Under the pieces are notes generated by a model. The model ran no database searches and was not told where the DNA came from. It worked only from the letters and a program-made list of their open reading frames with translations. The translations under genes were made by a program, and so were the position numbers. Positions 24,706 to 39,500 of a stretch of DNA of 64,000 nt are shown piece after piece. This stretch comes from Burhinus oedicnemus (taxonomy: Eukaryota; Chordata; Aves; Charadriiformes; Burhinidae), in contig VFFE01007854.1 in NCBI GenBank assembly GCA_008921705.1, forward strand, positions 22,772 to 86,771. The letters run 5' to 3'. Position 1 is the stretch's first letter, and each line of letters starts with the position of its first letter.

Positions 24706-26578
24706 GTAGTAGGTATCTTCCTCTTGCCGTGTCTGATTTATTGGATAGTAAACTCCATTAAAAAGGTCAACTATTTTGTAACACACATTTCATAGTAGAC
24801 TCATAACAGCATTGTGGCTCCTGCAGTGTGGGTAACACACACAATCAGATTTAATACTTAATATCTTTGCTTTTTCAAACTGCTGGGAAAATGTTAAGTT
24901 CACACACTGCTGGACTGAGCAAAAAGGAGGATGCACGTTAGATGTAAAGGAAATATAACAGAAAAGGAACATGGGCTCTGCAGTGAGGAGTCTGCAGTCT
25001 TTAAGGATGGGTTAACCAGTGGTGAGGAATGTCCTTGAAATAACTGATGCTGTCATATGGCAGGAAAATGAATTACATGAGTCTGAGACAGACTCCTGCC
25101 TATTTTTTGTGAAAATTTAAACATCACAGTGGAGTTCACCCACAGATACAAACCTAGGAAAGCAGGAAACATTCAGATTACATAGAAATCACCATCAGTA
25201 CTAAAAGCCTCCCTTCCAGTGGGATTAGCTCCCATAAGATCCCTTACTCTTCAAGAGCATTCAGCAACAAATGAGATCAGTACTGAAACAAATATGCATG
25301 TACCTACAGCCAGATTTAAAACTCTTTCTTTCTGGCAACCTTCGAAAAAAATGTTGGTCAGATTCTTCTCAGCAGCCCTAATCTAGGAAGGGGACTCAAG
25401 AAATCTACTTGACATTCTGAACTTTAGTTTCCTTCACTTAGCAACTAAAAGCTGGTACACGATCTTTCCTGCAGCCATGGTGTCAGGAGTGGGAGGATCA
25501 ATGTGTTTTAAGTGTCTCTTCAAAGCAACCCTCGGAAGTGTAAGCAACTCCCCTACAAATCATTCACTATTTCTTTGAACTCATTTATTAGCTTTGGCCT
25601 CCGCCACATCCCTCAGCAGTGAGTTCTCCAGTTTAACTAGGCTCTGGGGGAGCCAGAAAAACCTGTCGAGTGTGCTTTTAAATCCCCAAATCAGTAATTC
25701 CACTGTCTGTTTCCTAGATTGTATGTGAATACAAGCAGTGCATAACCATGCTCTGGTCTTCACGCAATTCATATCTTAACATGTCTATTTTATTCACTGT
25801 AATTTTTTTTCAGGCTCCAGAACGTTAAGTATAATTATTTTCAGTGATACAGAAGCTGTTGTATTCTTTCACTTATCCTCATTACTCTCCCACATACCTC
25901 TTCTCACCCAGTACCTGTTCTTTGAGAAAGGGCAGAGCTTTTTACCCAATCCAGGTTGCACAAAGAGCCTGAATTAACAGACGAGGTCGCCTTCTCTCTC
26001 CAGTTCCCTTCCTCATAACTCTCCATTCTATAGATACTGCATCACTGCTTGACTCTGCCTTGCATTTCCAGCTGGATCCCTGGAAAGGCATTTGATGTCC
26101 TGTGTGAGGTTATTTCAGGCTACTCCAGCCAGCAGCTGTTTCGCTAAACCTCTGCAGTCTTTCAGTTTTCCTGCAGGGGTCCCCTAAAAACCACAAATCA
26201 ACAAGACAGCGAACTTTTGAGGCAAGAAGAGGGACAAGGAACAGTGACTTTTGCCTTTAGCGACCTTGAACTTTTAACTGCAAGGTAACGGACATGCGCA
26301 TCATGGCAGCATCCTGCCCTCTTCAGCCCTCAGCTGAGATCTCCTCTGAGGGGTACGGGGGCTATCGGTTCCAGAGACACGCGACCGCGCCAGGGGCAGA
26401 CTGGACCATCAGGGGACGGTTTGTGTTTTGCCTGGGACGACTTGCATCTTTCCTTTACACAAAGAAGGCAGTGCACCAGCTGGGCACTTTATTGTGCTCT
26501 CTGGTGGATATAAACCAACGGACGCCCCACACGTTTAAAAGGCTGATAGGAAATATACTGACCTAAGAAAGGTTTATG
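24706..26578. other. ITIH2-KIN convergent intergenic region
   Basis: Space between the two convergent 3' ends. I see no conserved coding block, RNA gene or recognisable repeat. Short ORFs here resemble nothing known to me. Confidence 0.5.
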
Positions 26579-26584
26579 TTTATT
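26579..26584 (-). terminator. KIN: Possible KIN polyadenylation signal
   Basis: First plain AATAAA on the minus strand after the KIN stop, about 900 bases downstream. No closer AATAAA or ATTAAA was seen, but a variant signal could be used instead. Confidence 0.35.
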
Positions 26585-27484
26585 CCTGAACTGCCTTAGA
26601 AATTAAACATTGTACAAAACGTGACATTTCTTAAAAAAATAAAAAAGTAATGTTACATCATTTAGCATGAGTAATGTTACTCCTGTAGCAGAGCAACAAT
26701 GGAAGCATGAACAAAGGAAAAGGCTCTGGAAAACCAAACCAGCAATCATCAATTTGTATCTGCACACACTTTGGCTGGCATCCCAAAAACCCCACAAGTA
26801 ACATTATTTGGAGTCCATATGAAGATAAATTGCATATTAGTATTACCAGGAACCCTGACGAACAAGATAATGGAGGAGCAATGACTTGGATTCTACTATC
26901 GCTGATGTGCTAACCAAAAATAAGTTGGTGACAGCACTGAATAAACCAGACCATTCTTACACAATCCAGGAAAACAATCCCTTGCAGCACTGTTACCTTC
27001 CTGCTATTCTCCTAATCCCTTTTCCCTTGTTCCTGCAGCCAGAACTCAATTTTGGCTGCAGATTGAGAAGTGCGTTGTTTAAACTCCATTGGCTCCAACA
27101 CAGACTGCCTGCCTCAAGCAGCTATTTGTAGGTAGTTCTCTCCCGTATGGAACTCCTAATATACTTCAGTAAATAAAAATACTTCAGCTTGCAGCTATCT
27201 GCTATATTTTACAAAAGGAAATTGAACCAAATATTATAACATAACTTTGATATAGAATCAGATGAAATATTTCCACTGATAAGATTTCCACAAACACTTT
27301 ATGTAACAAATCCGTAGTGATCTTTAAATAAATCCAGTTTGCTTGTGGTTAATTTCTATATACATTATAAATACATACACACACGCAGTTAAAACCCTGA
27401 CATGGTAGAGTCTTGTGTCTGCCTGCAAGATGCCAGAAACATGTTTTTGGGAACCAAAATCTTCTCTGATCCACAATTAGCGCC

Positions 27485-27547
27485 TCAGGCGAGTTTGGAA
27501 ATGTCTTCGTACTGGATATCTTCAACTCGGCGTCCTTTTAAAGGTCC
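27485..27547 (-). CDS. KIN: KIN last coding exon
   Basis: Acceptor ctccag. Reads [20 protein letters not shown] and stop TGA at 27485-27487. Confidence 0.96.
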   Translation of the reverse strand, partial: GPLKGRRVEDIQYEDISKLA

Positions 27548-30500
27548 CTGGAGAATAACATAGTAGAAGAAATAAGATCAAAATATAAAAGTGTTTGTTT
27601 GTTGAATTCCCAATAGGGAGCTTAAAGTAAGATAGCTAAAGGGGCTGTATGAAATCTTGCCACATTTAGACATTTTTAAGAAGCACAACCAAAGTGAATA
27701 GCACTGGAAATCACAAGCATTAGCGTTTTCACTCAGTGCTGCACACAGTAAAAGCACGACAACTACTTTTCTGTTTCAGTACTCTGTCCAAAAGCCACAT
27801 ATAACTGCACACTGGAGGCTGTACAGGGGATGCGTAGGAGAACACATCCAAAAAAGTGCAGGCTTGGGATTTGCTCACGACACAACGTTTTCCGTTTCAT
27901 TATTTTCAACCTGACCAGAGAACGTGACATGGCCTCAACACTGTCCCAGAACTTTCAGGACACTTTTTATGTTCGTTTAAGTCTTTGCAATTTTAGGACA
28001 AACTTAAGCAGCTGTTTTGAATTAATTCACTGTGAACTTGTAAGTAGTAAAAGATTCAATTTTGAATACAAATTTCTTTATATATAAAAATCCTGGTCAC
28101 CCTACAATCAATAAGAAAAATCTCACGGACTTCACTGGTTTCCAGAGGTAATTTCACTCATTTTTAATTTAGACTCAGAGTTCACACAGGAACGGGAAAT
28201 CTTAACACCTGCAAGCATCAGAGCTAGAGAAAAACTACCCTCGTGTTCCAAGACCAATGTTATCATGATCCTTAGCTCCAACCAAAGCTCCTTCTGCGGT
28301 TAGGACATCTGCACAGTTGCTTCTCAAGCAAATTCTCCAGAATCTAATAAGGGCTGCGTTTCTGCAGCCTTTCTTTGCATGGGATCCTAACAGGGTCTCT
28401 CTCCCGCAAGCTGTGTTTAAGAAATTTGACTTAGAGCCAATACCCTCTCTGCTGTACCAATGAGTTTAAAGATTGGTTTTGCAGAGGAGAACAAAGTAGC
28501 CGCCACACAGACATGATGACATGGCCTAATTTTAGTTCAGAGAAAGGTGATACATAAAAAAAACCCCAAACCCGAAAACAAAAAAAACACCACAACTGTT
28601 AACCATGAACAAGACAACAAATAAGCACATAAAGCCCCACATTCAGTCTGGAAAAGGCAGGAGAAAATTCACCTCCTTGCATATTTCACATTCTTTATCT
28701 TCCCACAAAACAGTACAACAACAGCCACGTTCAAAATAAACATACAAAGTATTTTGCAAGTCTCTTTCAAGTTCAAAACTTGCTAAATACAGCATCCTGG
28801 CATCTTTTTAAAGGCAAACAGCAGAGCTTCAGTCTGCAGTGGGGAATATGTGGCTGTTTTCCTACTGGTTTGGTATAGGCGGGAGGTGACCGCAGCATTT
28901 TGCACACCATAAATCCCACCTGTAAGACAGGATTAATGATACCATTTTTCTTTGTGAAAGCTCTCCAATGCACAGATGAAAAGCACTCTATGCGAACGAG
29001 ATCTTGCAGTGTTTGATGCTTACAGAGTCGATGATTATTGTCGCTGAAAACCTCTTTTCATTGATAGATTCCAAGATGCCTTCATTTCCCCTGTAACCAC
29101 CATTTAATACCATCACTTTCTTGCCTGAAATGAGAAATAGGAAAACAGTTACACAACAGGGCTCCCAAACTCTTTTGAGGGAATTGTGTTCGATTCCACT
29201 GACAGCTGAGGGAGAGGTGGTTTCTCCCAGCAGCTCCAGCTGCACCTTACAGCCCGCCTGTTTCCAAAGTGCACTTACATTTACTGCTCCAGGCTACACC
29301 GATACTGTGTGCAGAAACCATTAAAAACACCTCAGGGAATGAAGCCAAAGCTGTTTCTCCCACGTCCCATTCCCTGGACATTAATCCTAGTGCAAGGGTG
29401 GGCAGAGCTCACCTGCAAGTACCATTAGGCTAAAGAGCACTCATGGACACCATCGACCAGCTCTTCACCAGCTACAGAAATGCAGAATGCGGCAGGTCTG
29501 CTGAAGAATCTATGAATCCCAAAATCCCGCATCCTGTTTCCCCCTACGCTGACACTGTTCTGCTAACTGCTACCCTGACCGTTCCCTGAAATACCGGTCA
29601 GATGCTACACACAAACATTAGTGGGTACCAGCCAAAGAAACGGCAGTGAACCAAACAGGAGATGAGGTAAGCTTTGCCAAGTGCCCACAGCTATTTGATG
29701 CGTGACTTTGGAGGGAAGATACAGGATAAATATGACCAAGGGCTCTGTAGGGCTCCCAGAAATGCTTCCTGGCAGCTGAAGAGAGATGCTTTCATCTCAT
29801 CAAATGAACTGACCCCTAAAGCACTTCTGTCTTCTCAGAAAATCATCTAATTCTTACAAGAAGGGACTGTGAAGACTCAAAACAGAAGCAATGTAATAAT
29901 TGCCTAGAAAGTATAGAGAATATTTGGTAAATGATCAGAGTAGCTTACAAAATACTATCCCAAGACCAAGCTGGGTCTTACTATGGTACTTTCAAGCGGA
30001 TGAATTACAGTTTAAAAGAACTGAAATACAAGTTTTGCAGTGTCAGCTAAGCTGAAAAATGAACAAAACAGCTGTACCTGGTGCTGGTATTACAGTTTCT
30101 AGATGCGTCTGATCAAGCTTCAGTTTGTCTCCAGAATCAATCATCTTCACAACTGCTGTGTATTTGTCAATCACTTCCTGTCGTGAAAGGCAGAGGCCAA
30201 TCAGAAAATTAAAAAAATTTTCTCTAAATTTACATTTCAAAATTAACACACTCAGGACCGTGAGTCTGCACTTCTGCATTTTCAAAAGCAGCCAGGACTG
30301 CTGAGCTGTCCTAAAGGCATCCAGCTTTCACAACTGCTGACTGGCCCCACTCTGAAGTTAAGGCTAGATTAAAAGGGCTCCTCTTGAACATCAACGACTG
30401 GACTAATTGACCACTAATTTTGTCAGCCTTGTCTGAAGGTTTTGTCAACCTCTGGGTCAGCTATCTTAGCTATTCTCTCAAAGATGGAGAGTAAATTAGA

Positions 30501-33500
30501 GGCTTCTTTCCCCCACAGGAGGCTAAGCTGGCTGGAAGCCACACGGTGACAACAGGGATGCTGCCTCTTAATGAGGCAAAATGTTACTGATCACCTTCGC
30601 GCCTCGTATAAACCATGTTCCACCTCTCATGTTCAGAGCTCAGTGGAAGACAGCCATTGGGACTCATAAACCCTCCCAGATGTCTATCAAAAAAGCTGTT
30701 ATTTGCAGCTCTATACACTCTTGTCGATCATTCAAAACACCCCCGGGTGTCATCTTTAGCACTCTTGCCAGAGACTGTTGAGCCCTGGACTACCTAGCAT
30801 AACATCATTTCACTGGCAGTGGCTAAAAGAAAGCAATTCTGAACAACAGAGCAAGGCTAACAGCCTGAAGACTTTGTACGTAAATGGGATCTTGTTCAAA
30901 GGCAGCCCGCAGCTTAAATATCAGTGCAAAACTGACTAGCCTGAGATTAAAATGCAATTGCACTGCTCTTGGTCATACCACATCGACAAAGTGACTATTC
31001 ACCAAGATGGGTGTGTTAATAGGGACAAACAAAGCAGGACAAAACAGTGCTTAATAAAGAACCACTGAGTAAATAACATTAAACCAATTCAGAGATTCAC
31101 TCCCTGCCCAGAATAAGTCCCAGTAAAGTTAGGGTGATGTTTCAGCCCCTATCAGTGTTGACTTAAGGCTGAACAACTGGCACAATGAAACAAAACTTCA
31201 GAAGTTACCTAATACCCAAAAAGCCTAGCCATTTGTACACTTTACCTTCACAACTGCCTTCTTCTTGTGATACTTCTCTCCAAGCTTTTTTGTTACAATT
31301 TTTACAATGATTTCCTGGAACATATGAGAGGAGAAAAAAAAAATAAAATGCCCAAATATACAAACAACTACACAATCTAAACTAATTGCACATTCAGGTC
31401 GCTCTGACTCCAACCACAGACTGCACAGCACAGCACAGGAAGCAACAATAGTAAAGACTCAGCATTCAGGAACTTGTCTTTATCCTTGAATTATTGCCTC
31501 AAAGTAGTATCTCTCAAGACTTTTTTTTTCTTGCAAATACAGTTACACTTGATTTCAGGATATGATGTGATAGCCCACAAAGGGTCAAGGGCAGGACTTC
31601 TTGATCTAGAAGTCCAGTCAATAAGTAGAAGCTGAGATGAGGTCTCTCAGCTCAAAGGCTGATGTTGACTTCTACATCTCTGTGCAAATCAACTACTATG
31701 TAGAAAGAAGAGGGCTGTAAGTAACATCATGATTTAAACATGATCTGTAGAGACCCACAGTACCAACTCTTTAATTAGAGAATTCCACCCCATCTGAGAT
31801 CAGGCATACGATGCGTCAGACTGCAGATAGTGCTCAACTGGAAGAGTAAATCCTCCCAGAAACTGTAATATTTCACATTTGGCAGCTTGGAAAGTAAGAG
31901 TGAATTTAGTTTGGAATCCTATTTTGCATCTTTACACAAATCAATAGCAGCTTTAGAGATGCAGAATTGGTTCTGTTTGGTATAATAAAAATTTTTAAGT
32001 GACTTACAGGCTGCAACCAGTAGTCTCTTCGAGATGTTCTTTTCTTCTCCTCTTCAAGCTATAGAACAACAACAAATAATCACCATTTACTTCCTCCTTT
32101 CACTGCAGTTTTCCCATGCCTTTGAAAAGCTGAACCAATTCTCCAGACCCACATCAAGTGGGGAATAAAAAAATAAAGCCCTAAATAAGGGTAAGTCAGT
32201 GTGTGCTTGCTGCATAAAAATCAAACTGATGAGATCCAGGAATCCATGATAAAATGATGGAGATTTATACTTGGTTTTGTGAAGCGTTTCTAGATCTTAT
32301 CTTCTCTTCAATAATCTGTATTCTTTTACTTCCAACATCTCAGTCGTCTGAGGAATAGGCACAGATGAGCAGCAGAAACCAGTTTTAAAGGGAAAGTGGA
32401 ATCATTTTGCCTGATAAGATATAGAAGTCTGAATTCCACATGAACCGAAGGTCTGATGTCACTTCAAAAGGATGCCCTGGTAAAGTGGACATAGCCATAG
32501 GCCTGGGATTATAAAGACACAGATCCTGCATGATTATTACCTCCATAATCTCATCCAGTGCAGATTTCTTCTTTTTCTCTTTGGATTGACCAGAGCTGTG
32601 AGCTGATTCTTTTCTTTTAACTGCCCCTTCCACCATCTTCAGTGCATTCGGTCCAAGGACACTGCTGGAAGAGTAAGATGGTGTTTTCACAGCAGACCTT
32701 AAATTGTCTCCTCTACCAAGATGCATTTGAAGAGCTGGTTGTGCAAAAAGGCCTGCTGATCTATTTAATTTCAGTTGTGCAAGTAACCTTTCAGACCCTG
32801 TATACCTCCTTCTCTAGGATTGCATTTGGCAGCTAGAACTGATCTCCTTGAGGTGTAAAACTCCATGCCCACTGACGTTTGCTGCTAGCAGTCCAGCAGA
32901 ATGAAAACAACCTAACGATCAGTTCACCAGTGCAAAAGCAAAGAGTTCATCAGGGACTTGAGTTCAATGGAGAAGACAAAAGCAGGTCTGCAAATAAGGT
33001 TTTCAAATTTGAAAGGACAAACTTGTGGCTTTAGAGAAGCCACCTGCATAGAGCAACTCTCAGACATCGTAGATGTCTAGAACTCCTTCCAGACAGAGAT
33101 ACTTAACCTATCCATCAGAGGGAGAAAATACATAGTAATCTGCAGAAAAGGGCTCCACACCCAGCAAATAAATACCGTCTTCACAATCATATTCAAAATA
33201 GGCAAACAGCCTACGAGTTATGAAAGAAAAGAGCAATCAGCACAAAAAGTTACATCTCAGGGACCAGGGAACATCGAGGTAAAGTGAGAACTGCCTAAAG
33301 GCAGCTTGAGTTAAGCCATTTTTATAAAAGACATTTAAATGCAGTAAAAAAATTCCGGTGTTCTCTCATCCAGAAAGATGAAGGCTGCTGTGAGGTGGTG
33401 GACAGTAAGGTAATATTAGTATGGCCTTACAACAAATCGCATGTTCTGCCTGTGGTGAGGACATTCGATATACTAGCAAAGGGAAGATACATAATGGGAA

Positions 33501-36500
33501 TGAAGATACAGAAATGGCAGTAGAAACAAAATTGAGAGAAAAATAATTGTATTTCAGAGGAAGACTGGATAATCTCCATAGCAGAGTTCTAGAAGAAAAA
33601 GCACATTAAATCACAAATCCAATAGCAAGTACTTAAAATAAAATCTCATAAAGGGTAACACACAATTAAAACATAACAACTGCAGTGCCTACTTTTAAGA
33701 AGGAAAACACATCTAGCTGTGAGGTTTCTAAGGGATTCCTGGGTGTCAATACTAAATCAAATCTTATTTATCATGGTCATTAAGGACCCTGGGACAAAGA
33801 GTGAGAGACCACCAACACTGTTCAGGTGTGCCACTCGATGTGGAGGACACGAGAAAGAACTGGACACCAGAAGGATCTGGTTTATCTTGAAAACCATGTT
33901 TTAAAAAAGACAAAAATTCAACAGCACGTTATGCAAGCTCACACACTTTGGAAAAGTTTACTCTGATTACCTTCTACCTACTGGAAGCTGTTTAAGAACA
34001 ACAAAAGCAGAAAGGGGTCTGGCTATAATCACAGCTGACAGCTACCAGTGTGGACCAGCCATGAAAGAGTCAAATGCAATCCTAGGAGGCATCAAGACAG
34101 ACAAGCATTAGTGTCTTGTATAAGCCATGGTGATGTTTCATTTGCAGCATGCACAAATTCAATCAGCTCCCCTGTTCAAGATTAGCTGAAACTGGAACAA
34201 GGACAAGGAAGGGATATTCAGCAGATCAGGGGAATGGGGATATGAGGCCAGCACCATGTAAGCCTGCTTGTGCAGCACAGTGAAGGCTGAGAGGCTAAAA
34301 CTGTTCTCTACAAATACATCATCTGACAAAACAAAGACCAGGGAGAAAAATAACGATTTATGTTAAACGCCCATACCAACATGAAAGCAACTGGTATAAA
34401 CTGGCCATGACAACATCTACCTGGGAAATTACAGACAAGGTCCTAACCATCACAGCAAACAGGTTCTGAAGGAACTTCCCTTGGGATTGTAGGGCTGGGG
34501 AGACCTTAACTGTGTACAATGGAGGCTGACCAGTGTGCAGACAGGACTGTACACCAGTACGCTTGCAGTACTGTGGACAGCAGTCAGTGACCTTGGTAAT
34601 AGCTTCTGCTCATTCCTTAATTAGAAAGAATTCTAATCTTACTTGTCCACTGAGTGAGTTAAGCAGGGATTTGACGATGTAGGTTCTTGAGGGAAAAAAG
34701 TAAGCCCAGGGCTCCCAGTTTGCTCAAGGGCAGTTAGCATCAGAAGCCATGCCCGCAGTGGCAGTCGTGACTCCTAGCTTCATGTCAGCCACATGGACAT
34801 TCAAGAGAAGCCACACCTCCCCTCTCACTCCCCTTCTCAGCAAGGTTCCAACTCCACCTCTGTACCCAGCTACCAGTATCTCCACACCCTCAAAACTCTA
34901 CCATTCACTACCTATGATCTCCTGGTCCTATTTCTGCACCCCGCACAGGAAATACAAGTGCCAGGTTCTGTAGGTTGTGCTACGAGCATAGAATGTGGGA
35001 AGCCAGGAAGTCCTACTGCATGCTGTGCTGGGGTACTGGACGTCAGGTTAACTCAAGTGATCCTCAGCAACAGTCAACAGCTGCAGAACACACCGTTATG
35101 CTGCACAGGGCAGCAGCTTCCATATAAGACTCTGAAGTGATTCCTGTATCAGCAGCAACATATAAACCACCGTCCGGTCACTTTACCATGAAATGGGTAC
35201 CCTAATGTTGCTTCTGCACTACCATTACAAAGTTTACATACAAGTATCTCTTATACGCTAGGAAAAAATTAGACTACTTGATATATAATTTCACATTCAG
35301 CCAAATTTTAGCAAGCACCTTAAGTACTCCTCACTGAAACTATTCAAGTGAGTGTCTGAATAAAGCTTCAGATTCCTCTTAAGTACAAATCAATGCTTAG
35401 GGATAATTTACAAGTTTTTCTCAAAGCCTGAAATCTGTATCTATTATTGCAAAGAACTACTTTATTGTCTCGTTTTCTGCCTGGCATATCTCCCATCAGA
35501 TACCTTATCTAAGGGCTGAGCTTCTGATGAGAGGAAAGCTTTCATTTTACCTACAATACATTTAATTACAATATTGCCTCTCGTGAAAAGATGTACTGCT
35601 CATCAAACAGTTTCACAGACTGCTATAAGTCAGTATTGTTTGCATTATTGATCCCTTTTGTCCTGCGTTGCTCATGGTTACATGATGACAATTAAATGCA
35701 CAAGCTTTAGAAAGATTTACATCAGGTAGATTCAGCTTCTTAAATGATGATCAGAGAAAGTATTACCTCCAATTAGACAAGGCAATCAAACCTTTTAGGA
35801 ACCAAAATTAACAAGTCATGAATATCCATTCATGGAAGGCAGCTAGGACTAGATGGCATTCACTTCAAATGCTGATTGGATCCCTTAGCCACCCTTTCAC
35901 ATAACAGTATCTTCTCAGAGGAACCTATAACTTCCTATCACTTTATGGGCATCTGCCATGAACCTCAGTGAATTCAAGAAGGGTCTTCACCGCACACATT
36001 TAAGATATACCCATTCATCCCTTTTAAATACAAAAGGAACCATGAAGTCACCCAGTATCCCCTCCTGAATAACATGACAGGATGAGATATTAGACTCCAA
36101 ATATTTTAGGACAAGATACATCTTCCTGCCCATACAAATACCATTGTCATTGCAACAATAAGGGTTGCCCTTAAATTCTTTTCTCACCTTGTTTTGGAAG
36201 ATGCTGCTACTGAAGTACTTGCTCCTTTGTTTAAATTAAATGTAACTAAAAAATAAAAAGACATTACTCTATTTCTATCTTTAAATATAACTGCATTGAA
36301 GGATGTTACAATTTTAAAAATCTGTAAATGGAAAAGATCATAACTTTGAACATATTTATTAACCTATGTTTTGGTTCAGCTTTTAAAATAAATTACTTTA
36401 AACACTATAAGAAAGCATACTCTGTATTTACATATTCTAGTGCTCTCAAAGCACTTTATGAAGCACTGAGCAGGCCTCAGCGCTCATCTTGTTTTAATCA

Positions 36501-39500
36501 CAAAATCAGCTTCAGTACGTTCTAGAAAATTGCATATATCAAAACCTGGTTACCTTTTTCTTCTTCATTTTCTCTGCTCAGTTCAGTATAGACTGGCTTT
36601 TCCTGCCAAAAAAACCACAGAACACATTTCAAGAGTCAAACAGAAAACTGAGCCAAGATATCATTTTTTGGTGATCATTGATTAGCTCAGTTTTACACAC
36701 TACTGCAAGATTATTACAAGTAACTGTAATATTGAACCTGACTTGATTCATAAGAAGATTATAAATTGAAAACATTATCTTATTACAGGCGCCTGTGCAA
36801 AATTCTCTAATTAACACTCTCTACAGAGATGCTGTCTAAACTTGCTTGATTCCAGCATGAGAGGAAAGTGGCCTTACTGTAGCAGTTTTCTCTATTTGAG
36901 CCAGCATGATTAGACTGGTTTCTGGACAGACTGATAACTCAAAGAAGGAAATTCTGGAATCATTCCAATTTTTTAGCACCGAAGGCTCAGACCATTTAAA
37001 TTTCAATTAGTTTTAAATTAAGAAAAAGATAATTGTTTACAACAGCATTTAAATGTACCTATCAATACCCAGGATCAAATGGGAGGTTCCAATCCCAGGC
37101 AACAACGTGTATGGAAGTCACGGAATGATGCCAAATAAACAGATCCCAAATACCACACCAACACTATCAAAATAAAACTCTTCACTACGCGGATTTCATT
37201 ACGCCAGCTCCCCCTGGGTATCTCAGCCTCCCCACTGTACAAGGTACTTGTTAGCTGCAGCCCTAGAAGTTGTGAAATACCATAAATGAAGACAGGTCAT
37301 GCTGGTTACTGTATTGTTTACTCTCCCTTCCTAAATTCAAGAGTGATTTTTAAATTACTAATCACTTGTAAAGCAGTAATTATTACTCCTTTAGTACTAA
37401 AGCAAGCCAGGTACAAACTGACCCCAAGTTTTGCTCCAGAGCAGGTTATAATCTAAGATAACTGTATAGCAGAAAATTCAGAACATAAGTGAACTGATGT
37501 GGTGATTCAAGGATGGAAGACGACAGTCTAAATCAAAGTCTGAAATGGCCAGGATCAGACACTAGGGCCATAGGATACAATTCTAGTAGATTTCAAAATC
37601 ACATCAAATCTAAAAGGAGATGAAACCTGGGCTTTCTTTTATTTATTTATTTTTTGAAACTGTGTTTCCATAGAGGACCACCAGCAAGTTGGTTAGCCAA
37701 AGAAATGTAACAAGTTGCAATTTCAACAGAAACAAATTAGTCAATGCTGCTATCAGAAGTATCTGGAGAAGACTACTCCTTGTGGCTTAGAAAAGAACTG
37801 CAACGCAGCCAAACACGCCCACTGCTCCCCAGTTTGAACTGGTGATGGGCTTGTAACCTGAAGCATGAAGCTTACTTATCACCTTCTAACTGACTGCAAA
37901 GGAAATACCAGTGCGAGGATCCCAGCAGCATCAAATTAACCAAATTAACCAACTTAACCAAGAGGAGTTTTGAGCTGAAGGTTAGTATAAAGTTCAATTT
38001 TCCTCACCAGTTCTTTCCCCTCCAAACCTCTTCTAACTTGTTGTTCGATGAATTTAGCAGTTTTTTCTTCATCGTCAAGGTCCTGTTTCTTCTTCCTCTC
38101 TTGTTCTTGTTGCCTGCGAATAGTCTCAGGGTCCCTATCAATATATTGAATATACCAGCCTTTTGGAGTCTCATCAACCTTGCAAAGACCTAAAAAGTCA
38201 ATGCAAGATAAAGCAAGATTAATACTCACAAAAGCAAGCAAGGGACAAAGAAAATAAAAACCCCAACATTTTCACAGTCCATGTGCACTATAACAATGCA
38301 GATACTTTACCAAAGACAATGTACCCCTTACTGGCCTGGTAAAACTGACTTTGAATTATCTTTAGTATCTGTCCTTCAGCTAGCCGGTTCTATTTGGAAA
38401 TAGGCCAGAGTACATAATAAAGTAGATTGTCTTATAATACTTTCCTTATTGAAGAAAATGTTTCCTTCCCACTGTTTTAGCAAGGAAGAAAACAGAAATC
38501 TAACATATATAAACAATACACACTACTAGAATCATACTAAAGGAAACTTTACTTTGCTACGCTATTGTTACTAACTCTCACTAGAGCGACTTTTCAAACA
38601 CTATATGACTCATGAATGTATCCTGTAGGACACAGGCAATCACAGCCAAAGTAAACTTTCTGTCATACCACAGTGCTATTTAATCTCTCTTCCTCTCACT
38701 GAACACAGAACTGCCAGGGATGAAAACAACTGCTCGCTTCTTGTCGCCTTAAATATGGAAGGATTCTGTAGTCATAAGAAATGTCCTATCAAAGTTTTTA
38801 ATTTTTAAATGACAACTGTTGGAAGTTGATTTAGAATTTAGCAATACCTCCAGCAAATATAGACTATGAGATGAAACAAGGAAAGGTTCATGACTGATGT
38901 GTTTATCCCAGACTTTTGCTTTTTCATAAGCAAATTCCTAATGGTTAGCACAGAAATATGTTTGGACATCTGTTAATATATATATAGGAGGGGAGGGGAA
39001 GAAAAAAAAAAGGAAATGGCAGAATTAACATAAATGTTTACTGATGACTTATCAGCAACACAACTACCCAATAATTTTAAAATTTCCCAACCTGAGCAAC
39101 TACATTTACCTTCTCTCCCCAGCCATTTAGTAAAATCAGTCAGTGTCTCCCACTGTGTGGCATTCATGTGGATGTGTTCTCGATGACTGATATATTCATT
39201 GTACACAATATTATTGTGGACTCTCTTTGTTCCTGAAATACAGAATTTCATTTATTAAATATAAATATGGGACCTAGGAGAAAGCAACCAAAATTTCTTG
39301 CACTGAACTAATAAAAGACATTAAAAACAAACAAACAAACAGTAAAATATTTACCAAATCGCCTCCTGAGCAGTTCTAGGAAATCATTTCGGAACTCCCT
39401 CAGGGGATAAAAAGAAAGTATTTTAGTAAAACTTCAATGATTACAAAGCAATTTCCTATTGTCATTAACAATTAATATCTGCAGTATAAAAATGAGTATT

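Noticed and set aside
26294..26566. 90-codon plus-strand ORF between ITIH2 and KIN
   Set aside because: No recognisable family, and it overlaps the probable KIN 3' UTR end on the other strand.
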